Below, piece by piece: positions 45,771 through 54,439 of a stretch of DNA of 64,000 nt. The notes below the pieces were generated by a model, which worked only from the letters and a program-made list of their open reading frames with translations, was not told where the DNA came from and made no database searches. The DNA is from Lucinisca nassula (taxonomy: Eukaryota > Mollusca > Bivalvia > Lucinida > Lucinidae), in the NCBI GenBank assembly GCA_963580285.1, contig OY757011.1, forward strand, positions 160,877,908 through 160,941,907, written 5' to 3'. A program made the position numbers and the translations under genes. Positions within the stretch are counted from its first letter, which is position 1. Each line of letters starts with the position of its first letter.

Positions 45771-46530
45771 ACCATATTTTACAAGAACTTTTTTGTGAAA
45801 CAGTGGAAAAATGACACATATATAATTTCAAAAATAATTAATACAGATATTGCTAGAAAATGAGGGAAAAATTGCCTCTGGTAAAAAAGGTAACTCAGCA
45901 AGGCACAAATTAAGTTTATGAATACTTGTTTACCTGCATTTAATTTACAAATTGGCAAACTAAATCCTCTGGTAGAGTTGCACAAGGCACATTTCTGATT
46001 TATTCAATTTCCCCAGAGCAGACAGAGAAAACATAATGAGTAAAATATTTGGTTATTGCTTTATAACATTATACACTACAACCCCATTGTAACATTACTT
46101 CTGGGGTCCAAACCATGTAAGTTAAAAACATGTGACATTCAAATAAAAATGTATAGCTAATATTTTATTTATCTGTACATTTTGCCATCTTCAAACCATG
46201 TTAATATATCAAAACCCATGTTAAAACGAACAATGTAATATCCAAACACTGTCATAAAAAAATGTTATTATCTTTGATCTAGCTCTAGGTAACACATATT
46301 CAGATAAAATTTTGGAGGTTTTTCTTCAAAAGTTATGTTGTGTGTACCCATTAGAATTTTGTTGATGAGTAATTTATAATGAGTAACACATCTTTTTATT
46401 TGATATCAGATCAAGAAGATAGTCCTTATTTATCCTGCTCGGGCCTTCTGACCTGCGCTATCATATAGTGGCTAGAAATAAACCTGCAGAGAACAACTTT
46501 TGAAGGTGCCAAAGGTGATTAAGCCATTGA
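45771..46530. other. No gene seen
   Basis: A+T-rich unannotated sequence with a decayed family-L piece (GTTGTGTGTACCCATTAGAA) near 46336. Confidence 0.45.
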
Positions 46531-46534
46531 TGGC

Positions 46535-46645
46535 CGACTGTATAGTGTGACCTGTATAGTGTGACCTGTATAGTGTTGGTGTGACCTGTATAGTGTTGGT
46601 GTGACCTGTATAGTGTGTGTATAGTGAGACCTGTATAGTGTGACT
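46535..46645 (+). repeat. Minisatellite of GTGTGACCTGTATA units
   Basis: Repeats of TGTATAGTGTGACC with 18-23-bp spacing. Confidence 0.9.
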
Positions 46646-46654
46646 GAAACATAA

Positions 46655-47170
46655 CAAGTCCATGTAATGAACATCCCTGTAAACCCTAATTTATACAAAG
46701 AATACTATATTGTTATTAATCAAATAATTTCGTATTGGCCCAGTTACAGGTCCGAGGTCTGCTGTATTGGCACAAGGCCTTGTGCCAATACAGCTGACCG
46801 AGGACCTGTAATTTGGCCAATACGAAATTACTTGATTAACGACAATTTTATTAACTGACACAATTAAAAACATGATTTATGATTTTTGAATATTGGTTGA
46901 CCTGGTGTAATACAGGATAATCAATTAATAATAAGGTTTACAGGGGTATATACATGTATTATTTTTCTAATTTCTGCTCAAAGACTTAGTTTGTGGTACT
47001 TGCTGGAACCACCTCAATGAGGTGGTCCTCCTCAATGAGGTGGTGCTAAAGAGCATCCACAACCCAGGTTTGGTGTATGAATAGGAAAAAATATCACAAA
47101 TTTTCATCAGAAAAAAATAACCATTATAGTGGTATGAAAGATTCCACAATGTCACACGGATGTGCTATCT
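46655..47170. mobile_element. Family-A element with a nested palindrome
   Basis: Outer parts AACAAGTCCATGTAATGAAC and GTTTACAGGGGTATATACAT, core GGAACCACCTCAATGAGGTG (the arm TCCTCAATGAGGTGGT is duplicated). Confidence 0.65.
46716..46868. repeat. Large palindrome inside family A
   Basis: AATTTCGTATTGGCCCAGTT and CAGGTCCGAGGTC pair with their complements around GGCACAAGGCCTTGTGCC. Confidence 0.88.
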
Positions 47171-47218
47171 TAATATCAGCTTTCATTTCAAGTTTCAAGT
47201 AAAAATGCAAACACTTAA

Positions 47219-47447
47219 GGGGAATGGGAACACCTGGCAGATTTTTCTGCCATTTTTCAAAGGGAGATAACTTTTGGGACTTTTTGTTTGCTTTTCTAGA
47301 AGCTCTGTCCCACGGGAAATGGGGTCTACTCTGAAAGGAAAGAATTTGCTCCTAAGGAGCAAATCTTTCCTTTAAGAGTTGACCCTTTGACATGGAAGAC
47401 AAAAACACTTGTAGGAGTTGCCTCCCCTGAAGGTGTACCCATTCCCC
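47219..47447. mobile_element. Family-D fold-back, TTAA-flanked
   Basis: 229 bp; TTAA at 47215-47218 and 47448-47451; starts GGGGAATGGGAACACC and ends GTGTACCCATTCCCC. Core AATTTGCTCCTAAGGAGCAA. Confidence 0.88.
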
Positions 47448-47720
47448 TTAAAGATGCTGACAAAACAATCCTCAGCATCAGAATGACCCACATTGTCTAC
47501 TATAGTGAGAAACCAGACCCTCATGTGTTACTATACTATTTCTACATAGCAATGAGACAATTGAGACAATAACCACAACTCTTGGTATTATCAAAGGAGT
47601 AACAAGGATAATGGTTTTTTTTTTCAGAATAATTTTCATTTTATTTTCCATTAAAACATATTATGGGTACTAATTAGGATCCCGTCGTTGTTTATAACAT
47701 GGAATATGGAAAATTATCTC

Positions 47721-47939
47721 TGAACCCTCACCATGCTGAGTACCGGTATTTCAATATGCTAGGTTCCTCTCTGAATTTCAGCAATTTGTCTTGCATGGAT
47801 TCAATTTTTACCAAGGATTCAGAAGCAGAATGGAAAACAGTATAGATCCTGACCAGCTGGCTTCTTGGTGGAAGCCAGCTGATCAGGATCTATACTGTTT
47901 TCAAAACAGGATATATCCAGGGTCAGCACGATGAGGGTT
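47721..47939. mobile_element. Family-C fold-back
   Basis: GAACCCTCACCATGCTGAG and CAGCACGATGAGGG then TTAA ends; core GACCAGCTGGCTTCTTGGTG then GAAGCCAGCTGATC at about 47832-47902. Confidence 0.78.
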
Positions 47940-48213
47940 AAATATCTTTATTACTCCTCCATACCTGAAGCTATGCAAATAAGTAAATTTTTACACACAG
48001 CGTATCTTGAGACAAATGGAACTTCTGCAATTTCAAGCTGGGGAGACAAAAATGGAAGACAAATTTTACTGAGTATTTTCAGGATTTGTGACACTCAACA
48101 ATAACTCTCAGAGTGCTTTGTTCCAAAGGGAGTTGATTAACTGTCAGAGAAGACAACACTTTCAAAACCATTCTTGTTTATATAATAGTGGTCGGCTCTC
48201 AGAGGATGAACAC

Positions 48214-48358
48214 ATTCTTTCCTTAAAGTATAACCCTTACCCACCTGAAAAAATTAACTCTGACTATCAACCATCAAATTTAGCCTCAGAAGCCATCTGA
48301 TTTGGATCTATACTGTTTGAAAATGTGGGGGTTGTTCTGTTCAGTATGATAAGGGTTA
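48214..48358. repeat. Family-C half element
   Basis: GAAGCCATCTGATTTGGATC and TCAGTATGATAAGGGTTAAA. The left arm is mostly missing. Confidence 0.6.
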
Positions 48359-48618
48359 AAATAAAGTTAACATAAAGACATATTAAGTTGTGTCCCTTTT
48401 GAAAAAAAATATATTTCATGTGTATCTATTCAAATTAACTGTATATTTAATCATTTTGATTAACTGACATTTGAGCCAGCTTGCTAAGGAGATTGTTTTT
48501 TAATCTTGAAAATAATTGTCTGCAGTGTGTACTCAATACAGGCTATTCTAATGAGGCAATTCTAATGAGTACACACAACTTACTTCTAATCTATTTAACA
48601 CCAAAAATGTACACTCAA

Positions 48619-48847
48619 GGGGAATGGGAACACCTAGCAAATTTTTGCCATTTTTCAAGGGGAGACGACTTTCGGAACTTCTTGTTTGCTTTTATTTAAG
48701 TTCTGTCCCATGGAAAAGGGGTCAACTCTTAAAGGAAAGAATTCGCTCCTCTGGAGCAAATTGTTTCCTTTAAGAGTTGACCCCTATTGACATGAAGACA
48801 AAATACTTTTGCAGGAGTTGCCTCCCCTGAAAGTGTTCCCATTCCCC
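48619..48847. mobile_element. Family-D fold-back, TTAA-type
   Basis: 229 bp, right TTAA at 48848-48851; the left flank reads TCAA. Core AATTCGCTCCTCTGGAGCAA. Same length as 47219-47447. Confidence 0.85.
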
Positions 48848-48924
48848 TTAAATTATTCCCATTATTTCTTCTGACCTAGGAATGTGAGAAACTTTGAGTG
48901 GCTCAAACAATCCTAGACTAAAAA

Positions 48925-49411
48925 CAAGAATTCCGATTCCGCCAAAGGCTATGTCGCGCCTGTGGGGGCGCAAAGTCACAGAACCATGACATCTAGGCCA
49001 AGGTCAAACATAGATGCTTACATAAAAGTTGTCATTCTTAAATGCAAGCTTGCAGTAAGTATCATTAATGAAATTCAAATAATTCTTGAGAAATGAACTT
49101 AACCATTAGGGTAAACGCTAGTGTGGTCGCAATATTTTACAAAGTCACTGAACCATGAAATGTAGGTCAAGGTCAAATATGGATGATTGCATTTAAGTTG
49201 CCATCCCGAGATACACGTTTGTACCAAGTATCATTAATGAAGCTCTTATAGTTCTTGAGAAATAAACTTGACCATTAGGGTGAAGGATAGGGTGGTCGCA
49301 AATGTTGACGCCTTGATAAACGGACGGAAGAACAGACGAACGAAGGGACGGAAAACCAGGCGCCTATATCACGCCATGCTAATAGCAGGCACAACAAAAA
49401 TCATAGTCCCA
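48925..49411 (+). mobile_element. Pearl/HINE-like element P7
   Basis: Starts CAAGAATTCCGATTCCGCC with GTCGCGCCTG inside, has two to three ~170-bp units (GAACCATGAAATGTAGGTCA), and ends CACGCCATGCTAATAGCAGG then CACAACAAAAA. A short version of P8. Confidence 0.82.
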
Positions 49412-49724
49412 AAGATGTTCACGCCAATGACGTTTGAATATGTTTCAAACAAGCAACAAAGCACATTATCATTTCATTATCCTCATTGTTCCTTTTCTTG
49501 ATTTTATAAGCAAACTATGAAAAAATTAATGAGACTACGGTGGTAAGACAGTAAACCAACTGAAAAAAGTTTGGACTTTTACAACAAAAAGGATGTTGCA
49601 TAAAAACTAAAAAAATACTGTATACATCATCAAAATATACATAAATGTTAAAATCACAGTATGTTTAAGGCACATGGAAGGCTGAATAGGAGCTCATAAC
49701 ATAGGAAAATATAAACATTGGATC
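49412..49724. other. No gene seen
   Basis: A+T-rich, no supported feature. Confidence 0.45.
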
Positions 49725-49728
49725 TTAA

Positions 49729-49939
49729 CCCTTAAGATGCCAAGAAAGTCTGCATCTGAAAATGTCATCTGTTTGTGCCGTCTGCTGCATCTCCTCGCAA
49801 ACTTTTCAACAATCTTAACTTTGCATACAGGCAAACAGAGTGGATCAAGATCAGAGCCGTTGATATGGGTCCACAGTGTTTGCAAGTAACCAGCAGACAA
49901 TAAAGCAGACAACAATTGTTGTAACTGGCATCTTAAGGG
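49729..49939. mobile_element. TTAA-flanked fold-back with 14-bp perfect TIR
   Basis: 211 bp, TTAA at 49725-49728 and 49940-49943. Ends CCCTTAAGATGCCA and TGGCATCTTAAGGG. The core GATCAGAGCCGTTGATATGG flanked by CAAACAGAGTGGATC and GGGTCCACAGTGTTTGC relates it to families B and C. Confidence 0.88.
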
Positions 49940-49987
49940 TTAATGCACCAATCAGTTCTGTACAGTAGAAAACAACATTTTCAAATT

Positions 49988-50218
49988 GAGCCAGGGCACC
50001 ACAAAACCTACACTAAGATGTGCTCCCAGCGAAGACTCAGATCAGCATGTGCATCCGTGCACTCTGATCAGAGTCTTCAATGTGCGCTCTAAGGATAGTT
50101 AAGGGCCCATTGCTCCTTCATGCAGCAAGAGAAGTCTGGTTAGACTATATTGATGTGCAGGCTGATCTGATTCTTTGCTGTGCGCACATGTAAATTGTAG
50201 GAAATGCTGTGCCGGCTA
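49988..50218. mobile_element. Family-E fold-back with two hairpins
   Basis: GAGCCAGGGCACCACAAAAC left end and GCTGTGCCGGCTAATT right end; hairpin GAAGACTCAGATCAGCATGT with TGATCAGAGTCTTC. Confidence 0.7.
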
Positions 50219-50336
50219 ATTTTTCAGACAAAATCAGGCAAAAGACGTCAAGCCTTATTTTCTCTTTAAAAAAAAAAAAAGAGAATTTCATCTGTGGTAA
50301 ATTTGCCTGGTAATTTAAGAGTAAAGACTTTCTTCT

Positions 50337-50560
50337 CTAGGACTCAGGCTTCAACACGTCATCTCTAATAATTGGCTTGATCATATCTTTAAGGAGCATG
50401 TACCGTTTAGTTGGAATGTATCGTTTGGAGTCCTCGTAGTCACGCTTGAGCTTCTCTAGACGATTGTGAAGTCGTAAAAATTTCTTTTCCAGCTTGTCTT
50501 TCCTCTTTCTCTTCTCTTCTAAGTCTTTAACAATCTCTGCCTTATGCAACTTGGACACTT
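50337..50560 (-). CDS. Coiled-coil protein, last exon and C-terminus
   Basis: The minus-strand acceptor TGTTTTACCAG precedes 50560 and the stop TAG is at 50337-50339. Two bases complete a Glu codon with the previous exon, so the phases agree, then 73 residues follow. The peptide begins VSKLHKAEIVKDLEEKRKR, continues as a basic coiled coil (KLEKKFLRLHNRLEKLK), and ends IIRDDVLKPES. With the preceding exon, 184 C-terminal residues are visible. The open frame continues upstream into a family-B fold-back, which is intron. I do not recognise the protein; a cytoskeletal, centrosomal or kinetochore coiled-coil role would only be a guess. Confidence 0.72.
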
Positions 50561-50581
50561 CTGGTAAAACAGATAATTTAA

Positions 50582-50760
50582 CACACTGCATGCGGGAAAC
50601 GCCTAAAGGGGTACCTTGGCAAACAGTGCAGGCCCAGATCAGACGCCGCAGAACGCGGCGTCTGATCAGGGCCTGCACTATTTGCTAACAATTTTCCGTC
50701 AAAAATCGAATACAAATGAAACAATAGGCCTACCCCCCGTTATATGACAAATGGACTTGT
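50582..50760. mobile_element. Family-B fold-back near the last exon, partial
   Basis: TTAA at 50578-50581; GGAAACGCC and GGGTACCTTGGCAAACAGTG; perfect core GATCAGACGCCGCAGAACGC then GGCGTCTGATC (50619-50685). The right end is lost. Confidence 0.8.
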
Positions 50761-50917
50761 CCAACTTATAGCAATGGAAGAGTCCACTTGCATACAATGG
50801 GGACTAGATACACCTGGCATATTTTCTGCCTGTTTACAAGGAAGACAACTTCCGTTACTTCCTGTTTGCTTTTCTACAAGCAGAGTTTCTCTAAAACAGG
50901 GTCTACCATAAAACTCC

Positions 50918-51110
50918 AAAAAATTCGGACACCTTGACAACTTGCTGTAATTCTCCCAAAATTGTAACAAATTTGTTTCATGGTACCGCAAGGAGTCCAA
51001 AAAGTGCAGCCAGAATGGCAAACAGTGTAGTTCCTTATCACACTGCTCCTGATCGGGATCTGCACTGTTTGCTTAGGCCTGTCTAGCCAAAAACTTAGGA
51101 TCATTACTGT
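50918..51110. mobile_element. Family-O fold-back
   Basis: CGGACACCTTGACAACTTGC, CGCAAGGAGTCCAAAAAGTG and core GCAAACAGTGTAGTTCC to GGGATCTGCACTGTTTGC (51019-51072). Confidence 0.75.
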
Positions 51111-51197
51111 ACTCTAAAAGGAAAGAAGATGCCCCCTTATTAAGGAGTAAATTCTTTCCTTTAAGTGTTGATCCCTGAAGGTTAATAGGTTCCCCTA

Positions 51198-51426
51198 AAG
51201 GGGAATGAATACACCTTCAGGGGTCGTGACTCCTTCAAGCATATTTTTGTCTCTCATGTCAACAGGAGTCAACTCTTAAAGGAAAGAGTTTGCTCCCAAG
51301 GAAAAATTGTTTCCTTTAAGAGTAGACCCCTTTTTCGTAGAAAAGTGAACAGGAAGTCCCAAAAGTTGTCTCCCTTTGAAAAATGGTGGAAAAAAAAATC
51401 TGCCAGATGTATCCATTCCTCTTAAC
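51198..51426. mobile_element. Family-D fold-back
   Basis: GGGGAATGAATACACCTTCA start and CCAGATGTATCCATTCCTCT end; core AGAGTTTGCTCCCAAGG. A second partial D core lies at about 51115-51165. Confidence 0.75.
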
Positions 51427-51485
51427 TTCACACAAATACTCGTGTACAAAAACTCCTTTATGGTAAAATAGGGATCAACACTGAA

Positions 51486-51690
51486 CCCTTGTTCTGCCGA
51501 GCCCGGATATGTCTTTACTTTCAAACAATGCAGATCCAGATCAGATGGCTTCAGAAGAAGCCATCTGATCAGGATCTTCATTGTTTGTCATTCAGTTTAT
51601 GAATTTGTTGCAATAATTTGCATCAAGTAATCTGATTGGTTGATAATCAGCAGTGGGTGTGGCATATTTCAATATTCAGCAGGTTAAGGG
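51486..51690. mobile_element. Family-C fold-back, right TTAA intact
   Basis: CCCTTGTTCTGCCGAGC start, TCAGCAGGTTAAGGG end then TTAA (51691-51694). Core GATCAGATGGCTTCAGAAGA then AGCCATCTGATC is perfect. Confidence 0.85.
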
Positions 51691-52050
51691 TTAAAGCATA
51701 AGTTCCATTTCTAGTTTCTGAATTTGTTTCTAAGTAGCATGTTTTTGTTTGTGTTTGAAAATTACAGCCCATACAACACGGTCAGTTAACCTAACCACAC
51801 AGCAGGGTTAGACCTCAAACTAAGCAGATAGCCAGTACACAGTGCATATTCTTTAGACAGTAACTGACAAGTCTTCCTGACCTAGTAGAAGGGAGAGACA
51901 GTAGAAAATCTCCACATATGTTGCCCGATCAAACAAACAGCCTACAGATTACCAGAATGACATCATTTAAATCTAAATCAGACCTGGCAGCAATAAGTAG
52001 GGCACTGACTTTCCTATCATGCATACAATACAGGCTACATGATGCTATTT

Positions 52051-52265
52051 GAGCCAGTGCACGACAAAACCTAAATAAAGACGGTGTGATCACAGTCTGG
52101 TCATTTACTCATTAAGACTAGAGATGCCGTGTATCTCTCTTTAAAAAGCCTGCAGGCTATAGAAGGTACATGAGATCAACAAAGACTCTGATCAGACTGT
52201 GTGAACACAGGCTGATCTGAGTCTTAGCTGGTTGCAAAGCCATAGGTTTTGTTGTGCGCTAGCTC
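52051..52265. mobile_element. Family-E fold-back, complete
   Basis: GAGCCAGTGCACGACAAAAC and GGTTTTGTTGTGCGCTAGCT ends; core CAACAAAGACTCTGATCAGA and GGCTGATCTGAGTCTTAGCTG. Confidence 0.85.
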
Positions 52266-52310
52266 ATTTCCCACAGGAGAAAACTAAATAGATAGGAAAA
52301 TGGACAGTTG

Positions 52311-52614
52311 GTGGTCCCCCGCCCATCTGGGCTTGAAGAAATAGATGGACTGCATGATGCTTCCTCGCAGAGCTGAAATCGACCCGCACACGAGTACTGG
52401 TAAACCGCTTAGAGGATCTAAGCCTGCCCATGCAAAGCGCTGCGAGTCGGCCCTTCCATGCTTATAAACCCTATTGGTTTCATTGGGCGGCAGGGATTGA
52501 GATGTCATTTCAACTCAATGTCGGGTAAAAGTCCACAAAATTGGAAGCAACGTCTCCAAAATGACCTATACAGTGTTGACGGGGACATTAAACCTCAAAT
52601 CAAACAAATCATTC
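52311..52614 (+). mobile_element. S1 SINE, full length
   Basis: 304 bp flanked by the exact 12-bp duplication AATGGACAGTTG (52299-52310, 52615-52626). Confidence 0.92.
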
Positions 52615-52861
52615 AATGGACAGTTGAATGACACAGACACTGATATTTTATGTGCATCAAATTTTGGGATAACTGTAGGAAATGAGTCACGTTTCTATTG
52701 TTGCTGATCCAATCAAAGAGATTTTTTTTTCACATTTGCCCATTAAAACATATGGTGTCTTATTTGGTTAGTTGGTTTAAGAGATAAAAGGCTCTGCCAA
52801 TACTACTAAGTAGTACTTAGGCCATATCAACTTTCTCATCACTGGTCAGTTTGTCCGTTTC

Positions 52862-52925
52862 GAGACAGACGGCCCAGTCAACACTACTTAGGTCATGTCA
52901 AGCCAGTCAGTTTATGACCAAGGTG
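52862..52925 (-). repeat. S2 fragment
   Basis: GCCCAGTCAACACTACTTAG and GCCAGTCAGTTTA match the 3' part of the S2 retroposon at 35827-36000. Confidence 0.6.
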
Positions 52926-52938
52926 GTTCAAATGAATA

Positions 52939-53144
52939 CAGTAAAATTCCGCTATTAAGACCACCTAAAATTAAGACTAATTCTGCTCTAAAAAGCCTAT
53001 TTTGAAGGGTGCACTTAATCTTTCTTTGTGTTTTCTGCCAACAGTGTCCTCTGGTCAAGGACCACCTTTGGGACTGTTCAAAAGTGGTCTTTAAGACCAC
53101 TTTTGAACAGTCCTAGAGGTGGTCTTAAAATAGGAATTTTACTG
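52939..53144. mobile_element. Family-F fold-back, complete
   Basis: 206 bp flanked by TA (52937-52938, 53145-53146). Ends CAGTAAAATTCCGC and GGAATTTTACTG. Core TTCAAAAGTGGTCTTTAAGA then CCACTTTTGAA. Confidence 0.88.
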
Positions 53145-53262
53145 TAACTACTATATAGTCTTTTATGGAGAATTAACAAACATTATCCTTCAATTATCAC
53201 CAACAAACCACATAATGTGCTGTTATTTGTAAGTATAGAGAGGGCTGACTATACATACTTAC

Positions 53263-53595
53263 CATCTCTTTCAGTTGACTCAACAGTACCCGCTGTGAAC
53301 TGTTTTGCAGCTTGTAACAACACAGCAGCTTTCCCCTTCTCAGTGTGACTCTTCTGTCTTCTAAGGGCAGCGTACTCTGCCACATTCTGAAGCGTTTCCT
53401 CGGTGACACAAGACTTGATCATGCCCTTCAGATCACCATACCTAGCAAGGGCAAAATGATCCTTGCACTGGGCATATGTCTCTGAAAGTTCCTGTACATT
53501 TCTAAAGATATCCGTGTAGCGTTTCTCTAGGTCTTTAATTTCTCTAGTTAGCTCTACGTCCTCATCTTTAAGTGTCTCCTTGGTTTTGAAACTGC
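53263..53595 (-). CDS. Coiled-coil protein, penultimate exon
   Basis: On the minus strand the acceptor TTTTACAG precedes 53595 and the donor GGTAAGT follows 53263. The exon is 333 nt: two bases of a split codon, 110 codons, and one base of the next. The peptide runs from SFKTKETLKDEDVEL to GTVESTERD. It is charged and largely helical, with heptad-like stretches near LTREIKDLEKRY and FRNVQELSETYAQ. No catalytic motif or named domain was recognised. A family-A fold-back starts 7 nt from the acceptor. Upstream exons of this gene were not found before 64000. Confidence 0.72.
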
Positions 53596-53601
53596 CTGTA
53601 A

Positions 53602-53859
53602 AATCACGAAAACACGCCTACATGAATTTGACCCCCTTGAACTCCACTTTCATGTAGTAAAACTGGGGTTTACGGGGGTAAACCTTATTTTTCTTATTTC
53701 TGCTCTAAAATATCGATTGTCGATGAAGCGGTTCTAATGAGTACACACAATCTATACTTTGAGCAGAAATAGAAAAATATCACAAATTTTCGTCTTAAAA
53801 TTTTCATTTTTTCGGCGATAAAGTTCACAGTGCATTTATATAGGCATGTTTTCATAATG
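53602..53859. mobile_element. Family-A fold-back touching a splice acceptor
   Basis: Left end AATCACGAAAACACGCC, right end GGCATGTTTTCATAATG. Read on the minus strand, the left end (GGCGTGTTTTCGTGATT) directly precedes TTACAG, so it forms part of the pyrimidine-rich tract of the coiled-coil gene's exon. Confidence 0.85.
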
Positions 53860-53996
53860 ATATGTTTGACTCATTACCTCACATGCTAATATCTCAAACT
53901 GCCTGTTTTATGTAATGGTTAGAATCACCTGAATGAGGTCATTCTAATAAGAACACATTTATTTTAAAAAAAAATTGATAAGTTACCCCTATTAAG

Positions 53997-54229
53997 GGGA
54001 ATGGGAACACCTGGCACATTTTCCCACCATTTTCCAAAGGGAGACAACTTTCGGGACTTCCTGTTTGCTTTTCTATAGGATCAGTCCCACTGAAAAAGGG
54101 GTCAACTTTTAAAGGAAAGAATTTGCTCCTTAGGAGCATATTCTTTCCTTTAAGAGTTGACCCCTATAGACATGGGAGACAAAAATACTTTTGCAAGAGT
54201 TGCCTCCCCTGAAGGTGTTCCCATTCCCC
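53997..54229. mobile_element. Family-D fold-back, TTAA-flanked
   Basis: 233 bp, TTAA at 53993-53996 and 54230-54233. Starts GGGGAATGGGAACACC and ends GTGTTCCCATTCCCC. Confidence 0.9.
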
Positions 54230-54439
54230 TTAAACAACCTGACTTGGTGCAATGATTAACCATCATTGGGTCAAACTACCCCGGTCTCAAACCAATTTTC
54301 ATGATCCCAAAAGTATGAGCGTCATCCAAAAATAATTGATAACTGCTTTATAATATTAAAATATGCTTTGAATACAAATTATTTGTTCACAATCCCTCAA
54401 AGTACAATGTAATCTCCGCTGGACCGGATGACAGAATTC

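Larger units (their letters stand above)
50561..53262 (-). other. Last intron of the coiled-coil gene, filled with repeats
   Basis: The 2.7-kb intron holds fold-backs of families B (50582-50760), O (50918-51110), D (51198-51426), C (51486-51690), E (52051-52265) and F (52939-53144), an S1 SINE (52311-52614) and an S2 fragment. No additional exon was seen. Confidence 0.7.

Noticed and set aside
50561..50678. Upstream extension of the last coiled-coil exon in frame
   Set aside because: It reads through the acceptor into a family-B fold-back.
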